From NCBI GenBank assembly GCA_021199865.1, contig JAJQHG010000074.1, positions 1 to 17,955 of the forward strand: DNA of 17,955 nucleotides, in the 5' to 3' direction. Positions 1-7,204 of the stretch are shown here, one piece after another. The notes below the pieces were generated by a model, which saw nothing but the letters and a program-made list of their open reading frames with translations, made no database searches and was not told where the DNA came from. Origin of the DNA: Methanosphaera sp. Its GTDB lineage: Archaea; Methanobacteriota; Methanobacteria; Methanobacteriales; Methanobacteriaceae. Position numbers and translations under genes: made by a program. Every line of letters starts with the position of its first letter. The first letter of the stretch is position 1.

Positions 1-729
1 CAAGATTTATACAATACCTCATTTTGTTTAGTATCCTCCACATTCATTACGATATACTATCTCCTTAACTCCTTCTTATTACGAGCCATACCTGTACAAT
101 TCAGGCTTTCAAAGATGAGTTGAGGATTATCATTATTATCTAGAGATATAGTAATAATTATTAACTTGAAAAATCCCTTATATAAGTCATCCACATTGTC
201 TTTATTAATACTCTCTTTAAAATAGTTATAATTTTTAAAAATGTTACATTCATTTTTAACTTTATTAGGTTTACCATTAGCAAAATTATCAACTAACTCA
301 TTTAAAGATTCTCTATCTTCCTCATTTAAAAGCAGTTTATATCTATTATCACCAGTTTCAAGTTGATTATATACATAGGTGTAACATAATTTTTCTGCAT
401 TATCCTTATTATTACCACACGTTGTATTATTTTCTCGTAGATACTCACATATAGCAAGAATTAGTATTGTAGCAGTAGTTATCCTTTGTTGACCATCAAT
501 AATTAAATATTTATCTAAGTCTTCGGGAAAAGTAGATTCTTCCTTATAAACTACTGAACCAACAAAATGAGTATATGAGGAATCATCCATACTACCAACA
601 CGTAATATGTCCTTTAATAACATTTCACATTCTTTTTTTTGTCCAGTTATATTTTCTCTGAAAAATAGGGATTAAAAATTGGTGAGGACTACTCATAAAA
701 CCCTTAAGTGTACCCTTCTTTGCATCCAT
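1..729 (-). pseudogene. DUF262 (GmrSD-like) restriction protein, broken and cut by the window edge
   Basis: This is the N-terminal part of a DUF262/GmrS-type protein, a family found in modification-dependent restriction and phage defence, in which the DGQQR motif serves nucleotide hydrolysis. The ATG at 727-729 follows a GGAAGGT ribosome site and a TATA box. The first residues read to an IPIFQRKYNW motif typical of the family N-terminus. A run of eight T (633-640, A on the coding strand) then shifts the frame to a TGA. With seven bases the reading would continue WTKKECEMLLKDI. The second open piece (57-623) carries IIDGQQRITT and the family block NPQLIFESLNCTG. An in-frame TAG at 57-59 sits where homologues read RNYI, after which the same frame continues YIVMNVEDTKQNE to the edge. 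Two lesions argue for a dead gene. A sequencing error or a phase-variable tract could explain only the first. The C-terminal DUF1524/HNH part, if present, lies outside the window. Confidence 0.8.
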
Positions 730-766
730 TATAATACCTTCCAATAAATTATATCAAATATTAATA

Positions 767-777
767 TTTATATAAAT
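767..777 (-). promoter_or_regulatory. TATA box of the DUF262 gene
   Basis: The sequence ATTTATATAAA lies about 40 bases before the ATG at 729. This fits an archaeal TATA element with a start of transcription about 25 bases downstream and a leader of about 15 bases that contains the GGAAGGT ribosome site. The match is by eye only. Confidence 0.45.
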
Positions 778-852
778 AAGAATTAATATATGTTTATCTA
801 AGAATACTTTCAGTTATAATCTAAAAAAAGGATATAAAAAGTTGTAATAAGA

Positions 853-1269
853 TTACTGTTTATCAAATAGGTAATAGTATTTTACTAGGCGTACAATTTC
901 TTTTGCTTCTTCTGCTTGTGCTCTTCCAACTTCAATTTCAATTGGTTTGTTAGGAATAACTTTATCACCTTTAACAACACAGTTACATTCTACACCAATT
1001 TTTATTTCTACATCAAAATCAATGTGTCCTGCTGTTTCAAAAGATATCATTTTTATTGTGTGTTTTGGATAGAAGTCAACTTGTGTCTTCTTACCTGTGA
1101 GTCCTTGTCTATCTACATCATAAAGACCATAGTTTGTTAATATTACTTGGTCTCTTATGAATTGAAAATGTTGTATAACTTGTTCATCATTAAAGAAGTA
1201 TTCCTCAACACGGTCTAAACCTCCCTGGTTTACATCTGCATTACCTATTGCTCTATTTATAATTCCCAT
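853..1269 (-). CDS. bacterial PH-domain protein (bPH_1-like, PF08000 type)
   Basis: A 138-residue soluble protein. Residues about 40-100 match the bPH_1 family pattern: VILTN, then the hallmark DxQGLTGKK, then a strand with IKMISFETAGHIDFDVEIKI. Known members begin with a short helical segment such as MGLFDKLLG, and here MGIINRAIG plays that part. The domain adopts a pleckstrin-homology fold. The cellular role of these stand-alone proteins is not established, and no partner is obvious from the neighbours. The ATG follows GTAGGAGTAAT, a strong ribosome site. The C-terminal third is rich in Glu and Lys and differs from the usual ELKIWISG ending, so the last strands may be diverged. The family call is from motif recognition. 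Confidence 0.8.
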   Translation of the reverse strand: MGIINRAIGNADVNQGGLDRVEEYFFNDEQVIQHFQFIRDQVILTNYGLYDVDRQGLTGKKTQVDFYPKHTIKMISFETAGHIDFDVEIKIGVECNCVVKGDKVIPNKPIEIEVGRAQAEEAKEIVRLVKYYYLFDKQ

Positions 1270-1298
1270 ATTACTCCTACTAAGTTATTTATTTTATT

Positions 1299-1388
1299 TT
1301 ATCTAAGATAATATGCTAAAAGAACAATTACCACTATTACTGTTATAATAATTATTCTGTATAAAAGAATCATTTTTGCATCTATCAT
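1299..1388 (-). CDS. possible 29-residue single-span membrane peptide
   Basis: An ATG at 1386-1388 opens a frame of 29 codons ending in TAA at 1299-1301. The product starts MIDAKMILLYR and continues as an unbroken run of Ile, Val, Thr and Leu ending in LLAYYLR. This is a textbook short transmembrane helix flanked by Lys/Arg on both sides. A GTGAT motif, matching the anti-Shine-Dalgarno end of archaeal 16S rRNA, lies three bases before the ATG. The peptide sits 29 bases upstream of the PH-domain gene on the same strand and could share its transcript. Nothing is known of its function. The AT-rich sequence could produce a hydrophobic frame by chance, because Ile, Leu and Phe codons are AT-rich, so the call is tentative. 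Confidence 0.4.
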   Translation of the reverse strand: MIDAKMILLYRIIIITVIVVIVLLAYYLR

Positions 1389-1415
1389 AATATCACGTTT
1401 TTACTTATTATCTAT

Positions 1416-1449
1416 ATATGCTAAGAGTCCTCGCCATGATAGGGCATAT
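1416..1449. other. GC-rich patch inside an ATATGC/GCATAT hairpin
   Basis: An AT-rich spacer is interrupted by a relatively GC-rich 22-base patch. It is flanked by the inverted repeat ATATGC (1416-1421) and GCATAT (1444-1449), and CCT and AGG inside the loop can also pair. It does not resemble a tRNA. It could be a structured leader, a small RNA element or a protein site. No function can be assigned. Confidence 0.3.
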
Positions 1450-1453
1450 TATC

Positions 1454-1502
1454 TATAGTATTATATAGTATTATATAGTATTATATAGTATTATATACTA
1501 TT
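1454..1502. repeat. 10-bp tandem repeat, four copies plus a partial one
   Basis: The unit TATAGTATTA occurs four times head to tail (1454-1493), followed by the partial and diverged TATACTATT. The unit length equals about one helical turn, so the TA steps fall on the same face of the DNA. The last unit also pairs with the partial copy (ATAGTA, five bases, TACTAT), giving a small stem. The repeat lies in the spacer downstream of the exonuclease/BRCT gene and upstream of the PH-domain gene. Copy number is likely to vary between strains. Confidence 0.85.
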
Positions 1503-1558
1503 TATTATTTAAAAAAATAGTTTAATATATGAGTTTTATTTATGATCAATATAATACT

Positions 1559-2908
1559 TTATAGTTCTTGTTTTTCTTTTATTTGATTGAATAGACATTC
1601 TTCATCTATTATCTTGATTGGTAATCCTTCTTCTTGTAGTTTCTGAGCTTTAATAATTTTGCCACCAATTTTACCATATTTCCATGATGGGCTTCCAAGT
1701 GATCCTACAAACAGATAGTCCAGTTTCTTTGAGATATTACTCTTCTTAATTAAGCCCATGGAGGTGAGTATCTGGTTTATTTGATCTTTATTCCCATGTT
1801 TGAAGTCACCTGTTAGGCAATATGTTTTATTATCAAAACAGATCTCTTCTTGTTTATCACATTTCTGTGTTAGTGTTTCTTTTAACTGGGTAGCTAAATC
1901 ATATTGTTCTTGTTGTGTTAAGTCTTTGGTTAGTGCTTCTTTTGTTAGTTTATTTATCTTAGTGTAGGGGTAAATGTCTATGAAATCTGTGTGTGTATTT
2001 AACCAGTTATCTAGGTATTCTAGTTCACTTCTAGTTATCTTGTAGTCTATGGTTATTGCGTCTATTATTCCCTGAAATACATGGGTTTGTAGTGTTGTTT
2101 GATTATATTTTGCTGATTTATTTATCATTGGAACATTTTGTGCTAGTTTCTCTATTGCCCCTGGTGTTATATGATCCATATCTAATACTATGGATAGTTT
2201 CTGTGCTATTTTATTGAATTGCTTGTATTCATTGTTTAGGTAGTTTTCATTATACCATTTTCTTAGTAGATTTATGTGGTATGTGGTTATGTTTTCCTCT
2301 ATTCGTAGTACTTGAATCATCCCATATAAGTTGTTTATGTTTCTTGCTAGTTTTGGGTCTAATTTATCTTTTATTGTTGGTTTATAGTTATAATCCTTTA
2401 TCTTGTATTCTGATAAGTCATTATGTTTATTAATATATTCATATACTTCATATGATGCTCTTGCATCTTCTATTGCTATGTGTGGATCATACTGGATATT
2501 TAAATTTTTTGCCACATTTTCTAGCTTGTTAGATTTAAGATTAAGATATCTTCTTGATAGGTTAAGACTACACATATACCTGAAGGAGGGTACACTCATA
2601 CCATATCTTTGTAGTGATTTTGATAGTACTCTTAAATCATATGTTATATTATGTCCTAGTATTACATTATCTAGTAGCCATGACTTTATTTGATCCCAGT
2701 ACTCTGGTAGTGTTGGTGCATCAGCTACTACTGATGGGTTTAGTCCTGTTAGATCTATATTCATTGGATCAAAACTATCCTCAGGATTTATTAGGGAGTA
2801 CTTTGAGTCAACTACTTTGTGATCTCTTATTAATAGTAGTCCTATTGATGATATACTGTTTTGTTTAAAATTAGGGTTTTCTAGGTCCATTACTACATAG
2901 TCTTTCAT
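1559..2908 (-). CDS. DEDDh 3'-5' exonuclease with central helical repeats and C-terminal BRCT domain
   Basis: A 449-residue protein in three parts. Residues 1-160 form a DnaQ-like exonuclease. D8 and E10 (MDLE), D91 in HNITYD, and H143 with D148 in HIAIED give a complete DEDDh active site, so it should be catalytically competent on DNA or RNA ends. Residues about 190-345 hold two similar helical modules (around 195-255 and 278-340), each with a G-I-I/M, acidic turn, then a Leu-x-x-Trp helix, like the TerB-type modules seen in some exonuclease/BRCT proteins. Residues about 356-445 form a BRCT domain starting at YCLTGDF, of the type found in DNA ligase. The start follows AGGAGAT with five bases spacing. 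It is probably a DNA repair or processing nuclease, with the BRCT domain likely giving a protein or DNA-end contact. The upstream 99-residue gene ends 59 bases away, with a U7 tract between. Confidence 0.8.
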   Translation of the reverse strand: MKDYVVMDLENPNFKQNSISSIGLLLIRDHKVVDSKYSLINPEDSFDPMNIDLTGLNPSVVADAPTLPEYWDQIKSWLLDNVILGHNITYDLRVLSKSLQRYGMSVPSFRYMCSLNLSRRYLNLKSNKLENVAKNLNIQYDPHIAIEDARASYEVYEYINKHNDLSEYKIKDYNYKPTIKDKLDPKLARNINNLYGMIQVLRIEENITTYHINLLRKWYNENYLNNEYKQFNKIAQKLSIVLDMDHITPGAIEKLAQNVPMINKSAKYNQTTLQTHVFQGIIDAITIDYKITRSELEYLDNWLNTHTDFIDIYPYTKINKLTKEALTKDLTQQEQYDLATQLKETLTQKCDKQEEICFDNKTYCLTGDFKHGNKDQINQILTSMGLIKKSNISKKLDYLFVGSLGSPSWKYGKIGGKIIKAQKLQEEGLPIKIIDEECLFNQIKEKQEL

Positions 2909-2943
2909 GTAGAATCTCCTTTTATAAAATTAATGAGTTATTT

Positions 2944-2950
2944 AAAAAAA
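2944..2950 (-). terminator. U7 tract after the 99-residue gene
   Basis: Seven A on the plus strand give a run of seven U in the minus-strand transcript, about 20 bases after the stop of the 99-residue gene. No convincing stem precedes it. U-rich tracts alone can end transcription in archaea, so this is a plausible weak terminator separating this gene from the exonuclease gene. Confidence 0.35.
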
Positions 2951-2967
2951 GAAAGGATTGTGTCAAT

Positions 2968-3267
2968 TTATATGTCTAAGTCTTCTATTGTTGGCTTATC
3001 CATATTTTGAGCTAATTGATATAAATCTTCTGCTTCTTCCTCTTTAGAGTAATATATTTTATCGTTTTGAGGGTTATAGTAAGGATAGTTTTCTCTTACA
3101 CATACGGTAATACCCTTATAATTTATTTGAACATAGTCTCCTGCTTCATCTATCTCGTACACTTTCGTTGTCTTTGCAGAATCACTAGGGGCCATGTTAT
3201 AAACTGAAGAAGTAGTATTGTTTACTGTATTATTAACATTAATAATATTATCTATTTGTGAATTCAT
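2968..3267 (-). CDS. small hypothetical protein, Asn-rich N-terminus
   Basis: A 99-residue protein not recognised. Residues 1-35 are low in complexity and rich in Asn, Thr and Ser. Residues 36-75 look like a small beta-rich unit (YEIDEAGDYVQINYKGITVCV, shortened here: strands around 36-40, 45-50 and 53-58). The C-terminus is an acidic helix with KEEEAEDLYQLAQ. There is no signal peptide or membrane segment and a single Cys. The ATG follows GAGATGATCTA, one mismatch from the archaeal consensus, and a TATA-like element lies upstream, so expression is plausible. It is divergent from the plus-strand pair at 3467. A role cannot be proposed. Confidence 0.6.
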   Translation of the reverse strand: MNSQIDNIINVNNTVNNTTSSVYNMAPSDSAKTTKVYEIDEAGDYVQINYKGITVCVRENYPYYNPQNDKIYYSKEEEAEDLYQLAQNMDKPTIEDLDI

Positions 3268-3332
3268 TAGATCATCTCAAGATAATTATTCTATTGGCTA
3301 TGATGTTCATAGTTGTATTATAATTTGTATTA

Positions 3333-3346
3333 ACTAATATATAAAA
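3333..3346 (-). promoter_or_regulatory. TATA-like element for the 99-residue gene
   Basis: On the minus strand the sequence reads CTTTTATATATTAG. It lies about 70 bases before the ATG at 3267, which predicts a leader of roughly 40 bases with the GAGATGAT ribosome site near its end. Confidence 0.35.
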
Positions 3347-3437
3347 GAGTACAATAACACTATATATAAGTATAAAATAGTCTTAATAGTTCTCATATAA
3401 ATATTACTTTTTAAGCTTTATTCATGCTATTTATTAG

Positions 3438-3445
3438 TATATAAA
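3438..3445 (+). promoter_or_regulatory. TATA box for the plus-strand pair
   Basis: TATATAAA is centred about 26 bases before the ATG at 3467. With normal archaeal spacing, transcription would start almost exactly at that ATG. This suggests a leaderless message, or else translation from the next ATG at 3512. Confidence 0.4.
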
Positions 3446-3466
3446 GTAATAAAAACTAATATATTA

Positions 3467-3832
3467 ATGAAAAGAAATTACATAAATATTATTATAGAGA
3501 GACGTGTTACAATGTATGAAATATATGAATATATTATTACAAACATGGATGAATCACAGCAAATACGATGTAGAGTAGAATATAACCCAGAGAATGCATA
3601 TGATGTAAATCACTACTTCTATAATGGTAGCCAATGGCTAAAAGAGTTCATAGACCTAAACATACTTAGTCCAGAAGATGATGAAGAAAAGAAGTTGTTT
3701 GATGAGTTTATAACCCAAGTACATGATTACATGGTACATGGTACAATCTGGGAAGACCTAGAAAAACTAGATGATAATGAAGAACTAGTCAAAAACACAT
3801 ATAACCTAAAGATAACCGCCAAGAGGATATGA
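3467..3832 (+). CDS. small acidic hypothetical protein, first of a tandem pair
   Basis: A 121-residue protein if the first ATG is used, or 106 residues from the ATG at 3512. The first ATG has no ribosome site but lies at the predicted transcription start. The second follows a weak purine stretch. The N-terminal 15 residues of the long form are basic and unlike the rest. From residue 16 the protein is acidic: beta strands with MYEIYEYIIT and RCRVEYNP, an aromatic turn YFYNGSQWLKE, then a helix with DDEEKKLFDEFI and IWEDLEKLDD. It is not recognised. It probably shares a transcript with the next gene, which starts 12 bases after its stop. The similar order of elements in the two proteins suggests an old duplication. 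Confidence 0.6.
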   Translation: MKRNYINIIIERRVTMYEIYEYIITNMDESQQIRCRVEYNPENAYDVNHYFYNGSQWLKEFIDLNILSPEDDEEKKLFDEFITQVHDYMVHGTIWEDLEKLDDNEELVKNTYNLKITAKRI

Positions 3833-3844
3833 TGGTGGTAGATC

Positions 3845-4174
3845 TTGGTAAGCTATGTAATAGAATCAATATTATTAGATAATAAATATAATGTAGATGA
3901 CTACGAGTTAATAACAAGAATAATAATTACACCACATGGATCAAGACTCTATGGATGGGATGGCCTAGAATGGAACATTAATGGCCTAAACAGAGTATAC
4001 ATTAACCCTAAGAGTCAGAAAGAATTTGATAACTTTCTCGAACGCATATATCATCTAAGAGACTCAGAACTGCTATATGAAATAGCAAGAGACCTGGGTG
4101 AGGATCAAAGCTTCTACTTTGAAAAAGAAAGAATATACCTCTACATATCTAAAAAGAAGAGTGTAAAAACCTAA
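3845..4174 (+). CDS. small hypothetical protein, second of a tandem pair, UUG start
   Basis: A 109-residue protein starting at TTG (3845). In this frame a TAG just upstream rules out an earlier start, and a GGTGGT ribosome site lies five bases before the TTG. The order of elements mirrors its upstream neighbour: an N-terminal strand (YELITRIIIT), an aromatic turn (YGWDGLEWNING), a DNFLERIYHL helix, then an acidic stretch RDLGEDQSF and a final basic strand ending in KKKSVKT. Identity to the neighbour is low and the relation is an inference. No known domain is recognised. A pair of small adjacent acidic proteins on their own strand would fit accessory genes such as immunity or anti-phage partners, but nothing here proves that. 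Confidence 0.55.
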   Translation: MVSYVIESILLDNKYNVDDYELITRIIITPHGSRLYGWDGLEWNINGLNRVYINPKSQKEFDNFLERIYHLRDSELLYEIARDLGEDQSFYFEKERIYLYISKKKSVKT

Positions 4175-4249
4175 ACTCCCCATTAACCTCCAATAATACA
4201 TAGAACTATTCTTTTTAAGGTTAATATAATATTTATAGATATATGTAAA

Positions 4250-4310
4250 CTATTTTTAGAGTAAATAACATATTTCTGAAGTAAATAATAATCTATTTTT
4301 AGAGTAAATA
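4250..4310. repeat. 18-bp direct repeat with a degenerate middle copy
   Basis: CTATTTTTAGAGTAAATA occurs exactly at 4250-4267 and 4293-4310. A third, diverged copy (TATTTCTGAAGTAAATA) lies between them at 4271-4287. The copies are spaced by about 20-23 bases, roughly two helical turns. They lie in the convergent spacer between the plus-strand pair and aspS. Confidence 0.8.
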
Positions 4311-4324
4311 TAATTAAAATAAGT

Positions 4325-4368
4325 AAAAAAAAAGTAGAATAAAAGAATAATTAACCTATGGTGTTAAT
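4325..4368 (-). terminator. aspS terminator: hairpin over the stop codon plus U9
   Basis: A 6-bp stem (ATTAAC with GTTAAT, 4350-4368) places the aspS stop codon in its 7-base loop. About 16 bases further along the minus-strand transcript there is a run of nine U (4325-4333). The U tract is a good archaeal termination signal. The contribution of the hairpin is inferred. Confidence 0.6.
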
Positions 4369-5672
4369 CGTCTTCTATCTCTTGGGAATAGAACAGTCTC
4401 CCTAATATTCTGAGCACCAGTAATAACCATGGTTAACCTGTCTGCACCCATACCCCAACCACTATGTGGTGGCATACCATACTGGAAAGCCTCTAAGTAC
4501 TTCTCAAATGAGTCAGGGTTTAAATCCTTCTTCTCTAGTTGACTATATAATAAGTCATAGTCATGTATACGCTGTGAACCACTAGATAACTCAAGATCCC
4601 TATACATTAAATCAAATGCTGTACTAATCTCTGGATCATCCTCTTTAGGCATTACATAGAATGGCTTAATAGACATAGGCCAGTCAGTGATAAAGTAGTA
4701 ACTACCCATAGTTTCACCTAGAACCTTCTCAGCAGCACGACTTAAATCCTCACCATAATTCATTTCTACATCATTATTATTTACAATATCAAGAACTTCC
4801 TCATATGTTACTATAGGGAACTTACCTGATGGTATATCAAGGGTATGATCTAACTCCTCTAACTGTTGTGGACACTTAGCTGATATATCCTCAAGAATAG
4901 TTTTAATAAGATCCTCTAATACATCCATTGAATCCTCTTGACTATGATAACACATCTCTGCATCAATAGATAATGCCTCATTTAAGTGTCTTAATGTATC
5001 ATGTTCTTCTGCTCTGAAAATTTGACCAATCTCAAATACCTTGTCAAGACCTGTAGCCATCATAGTCTGCTTATATAACTGTGGACTCTGTCCAAGGAAT
5101 GCTTCCTTCTCAAAGTATGTTATAGGGAATAACTCTGTACCACCCTCAGTAGCACTAGCTACAAGCTTAGGAGTATTAATTTCTGTGAAATCATTATCAT
5201 AGAAGTAGTTACGTGCAGTGTGGAGCATTTGACTTTTTATCTTAAAGATTGCATTAACATCATGCTTTCTTAGATCCATGAAACGTGCATCAAGTCTTGT
5301 ATCCATCTCAGCATCAACTTTCTCAGTAGTATCTAGTGGTAGAGGTAGTTTAGATACACTTATTACATCAATATTTGATGGGATAACTTCTACACCGTTA
5401 GGTGCTTTTGGTGAGTTCTGTATAGTACCAGTTATTGTAACAAGAGTTTCCTTACGGATAGCTCTAACATCAGCCATCATCTCCTCTGATAACTTTTTAC
5501 TTGGAGCTGTAAGTTGTGTGATACCATTCTTATCTCTTATTAATACAAATACTATTCCACCAAGATCTCTGATCTCATGTACCCATCCAGTGATCTTTAC
5601 TGTTTCTCCCTCTAGTTCTGGGGAGATCTCATTAGAGTAGTGTGTTCTTTTACATTTATCAAATATTGTCAA
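4356..5672 (-). CDS. aspS: aspartyl-tRNA(Asp/Asn) synthetase, archaeal non-discriminating type
   Basis: A 438-residue class II synthetase that attaches aspartate to tRNA. Residues about 24-105 form the anticodon-binding OB fold. The catalytic core carries motif 2 (FRAEEHDTLRHL, around 219-230) and motif 3 (GMGADRL, near 405-411). The length is normal for archaeal AspRS. H32 and P91 occupy the two OB-fold positions known from work on Methanothermobacter and Thermococcus enzymes to permit charging of tRNA(Asn) as well as tRNA(Asp), whereas discriminating enzymes have Trp and Lys. So Asp-tRNA(Asn) is probably made and then amidated by GatCAB. Translation starts at TTG (5670-5672), four bases after AGGTGA, and no upstream ATG fits. 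It lies 87 bases downstream of hisD, on the same strand. Confidence 0.95.
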   Translation of the reverse strand: MTIFDKCKRTHYSNEISPELEGETVKITGWVHEIRDLGGIVFVLIRDKNGITQLTAPSKKLSEEMMADVRAIRKETLVTITGTIQNSPKAPNGVEVIPSNIDVISVSKLPLPLDTTEKVDAEMDTRLDARFMDLRKHDVNAIFKIKSQMLHTARNYFYDNDFTEINTPKLVASATEGGTELFPITYFEKEAFLGQSPQLYKQTMMATGLDKVFEIGQIFRAEEHDTLRHLNEALSIDAEMCYHSQEDSMDVLEDLIKTILEDISAKCPQQLEELDHTLDIPSGKFPIVTYEEVLDIVNNNDVEMNYGEDLSRAAEKVLGETMGSYYFITDWPMSIKPFYVMPKEDDPEISTAFDLMYRDLELSSGSQRIHDYDLLYSQLEKKDLNPDSFEKYLEAFQYGMPPHSGWGMGADRLTMVITGAQNIRETVLFPRDRRRLTP

Positions 5673-5759
5673 ATTTTCACCTAATATGTTAATTAATTAT
5701 AGTATAATATATGTTTTTATTAATTCATAAGTTTTTAATATAAAACTGGATAATATGAA

Positions 5760-7043
5760 TTACTCCTTATCCTCTAATCTCTTTTTTACACTAAAAGCAT
5801 GTGCATATAATCCTTCGGCCTCAGCAAAGTTAATGACCATGTCACTAATATTCTCTAAGCCCTCCCATGATAACTCTTGTATGGTAGGCTTCTTAATAAA
5901 GGACTCTGCAGATAATCCTGAATACATTCTAGCACCACCACTTGTTGGTAGCACGTGGTTTGTACCAGAACCATAGTCTCCACCAGCAACAGGTGTAAGG
6001 TTACCAAGGAATATTGATCCAGCATTATTAATAGATTCAAGAGTCTTATAGTCATCCTCAGTGATGATAACAAGGTGTTCTGGTGCATATGCATTAGTAA
6101 AAGCCATTGCCTGCTCCATACTACTTGCAACAAGAATCTTAGAATACTTTGATAATGACTCCTCTATAATATCCTTTCTCTCCTGTGATTTAAGGAATTC
6201 TTCTACGTACTTAACAGTTTCCTGTGCAACCCTACGTGAAGTTGAAACCATTATTGTTGCAGCATTAGGATCATGCTCTGATTGTGATAATAATTCTGTT
6301 GCCACATACTCTGGCTTAGCAGTCTCATCAACTAATGCTAGCATCTCTGAGGGTCCAGCTGGGAATTCTATGTCCACATCACCATATACTAACTTCTTTG
6401 CTGTTGCAACAAATATATTACCTGGACCAACAATCTTATCTACACTAGGAATAGTTTCTGTAGAGTATGCCATTGCAGCTATAGCCTGTGCTCCACCAAC
6501 AGTATATATTTCATCAGCACCTGCAATATATGCTGCTGCTAGAATCTCATCACTAACTCTACCTTCACTGTCAGGTGGTGTACAACAGATAATCTTCTTG
6601 ACACCTGCAATCTTTGCTGGTAGTACTGTCATAAGTATGCTTGATGGATATGCTGCTCTTCCACCAGGAATATAACAACCTACACTTTCTAGTGGTCTGA
6701 TGATTTGTCCAGCCTTAACTCCCTCCTGAACAGTCATTGTCCAATCAGAGGGTATTTGTGCCTCATGGAACTTAGTAATATTCTCTTTTGCCTGTTCTAG
6801 TGTAGCTTTTAGTTCTGGTGAGATATGATTAATACTGTCTGCTACCACATCATCTGGTACTCTAAAATCCTTGATATCAGCCTTATCAAACTTTAGTGTT
6901 AAGTCATGTAGTGCTTTATCCTTATTTTCTAATACATCATTTATTATATCTTGTACTGGTTGAAGTACATCTGATGAGTTCATATCTATTCTCTTTGTAT
7001 ACTCATCAAAGTCTTCATCCTTTAAGTCGATTATATCTAGCAT
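5760..7043 (-). CDS. hisD: histidinol dehydrogenase
   Basis: A 427-residue cytosolic enzyme for the last step of histidine biosynthesis, oxidising L-histidinol to L-histidine with two NAD+. All catalytic features are present. The zinc ligands are Q254 and H257 (LLSQSEHDPN), D356 (VAGGDYGSGTNHVLPT) and H415 (GLYAHAFSV), and the acid/base pair is E322-H323 (YAPEHL). The signature block with VPGPGN-like VGPGNIFVATAK is at about 205-216. The length matches the family. The ATG follows GGAGAAT with four bases spacing. aspS lies downstream in the same direction with an 87-base gap, so the two could be co-transcribed, but aspS has its own ribosome site. No other his gene is in the window, so the his genes are scattered, as is usual in methanogens. 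Confidence 0.97.
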   Translation of the reverse strand: MLDIIDLKDEDFDEYTKRIDMNSSDVLQPVQDIINDVLENKDKALHDLTLKFDKADIKDFRVPDDVVADSINHISPELKATLEQAKENITKFHEAQIPSDWTMTVQEGVKAGQIIRPLESVGCYIPGGRAAYPSSILMTVLPAKIAGVKKIICCTPPDSEGRVSDEILAAAYIAGADEIYTVGGAQAIAAMAYSTETIPSVDKIVGPGNIFVATAKKLVYGDVDIEFPAGPSEMLALVDETAKPEYVATELLSQSEHDPNAATIMVSTSRRVAQETVKYVEEFLKSQERKDIIEESLSKYSKILVASSMEQAMAFTNAYAPEHLVIITEDDYKTLESINNAGSIFLGNLTPVAGGDYGSGTNHVLPTSGGARMYSGLSAESFIKKPTIQELSWEGLENISDMVINFAEAEGLYAHAFSVKKRLEDKE

Positions 7044-7204
7044 TGTTATTCTCCAGAATTATATTAAAAATATATATTAATGTTATTTATCTCTTTTTTA
7101 GTTATTAAAAATATTTATTAGTAGTAAGTTAATGGTTTATAGTTAATTAATAGAATAAAATTAAGTAATAATTAAAAATAGTTGTTTATCACTAAAAGAG
7201 GTTA

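Noticed and set aside
57..59. TAG in the DUF262 gene read as pyrrolysine
   Set aside because: There is no pyl gene in the window, the family has no use for the residue at this site, and the gene already carries a frameshift. A plain nonsense mutation is simpler.
916..1140. Plus-strand 74-codon frame opposite the PH-domain gene
   Set aside because: Phe/Asn/Tyr-rich shadow composition and no ribosome site.
1416..1449. tRNA or tRNA fragment
   Set aside because: No acceptor stem, no T-loop GTTC and no anticodon arm can be drawn.
4250..4310. CRISPR array
   Set aside because: Only two exact copies, short repeats, spacers of about 25 bases with a degenerate copy inside, and no cas gene nearby.
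5755..6675. Plus-strand open frames opposite hisD
   Set aside because: They overlap a fully conserved enzyme gene on the other strand and have no family features.
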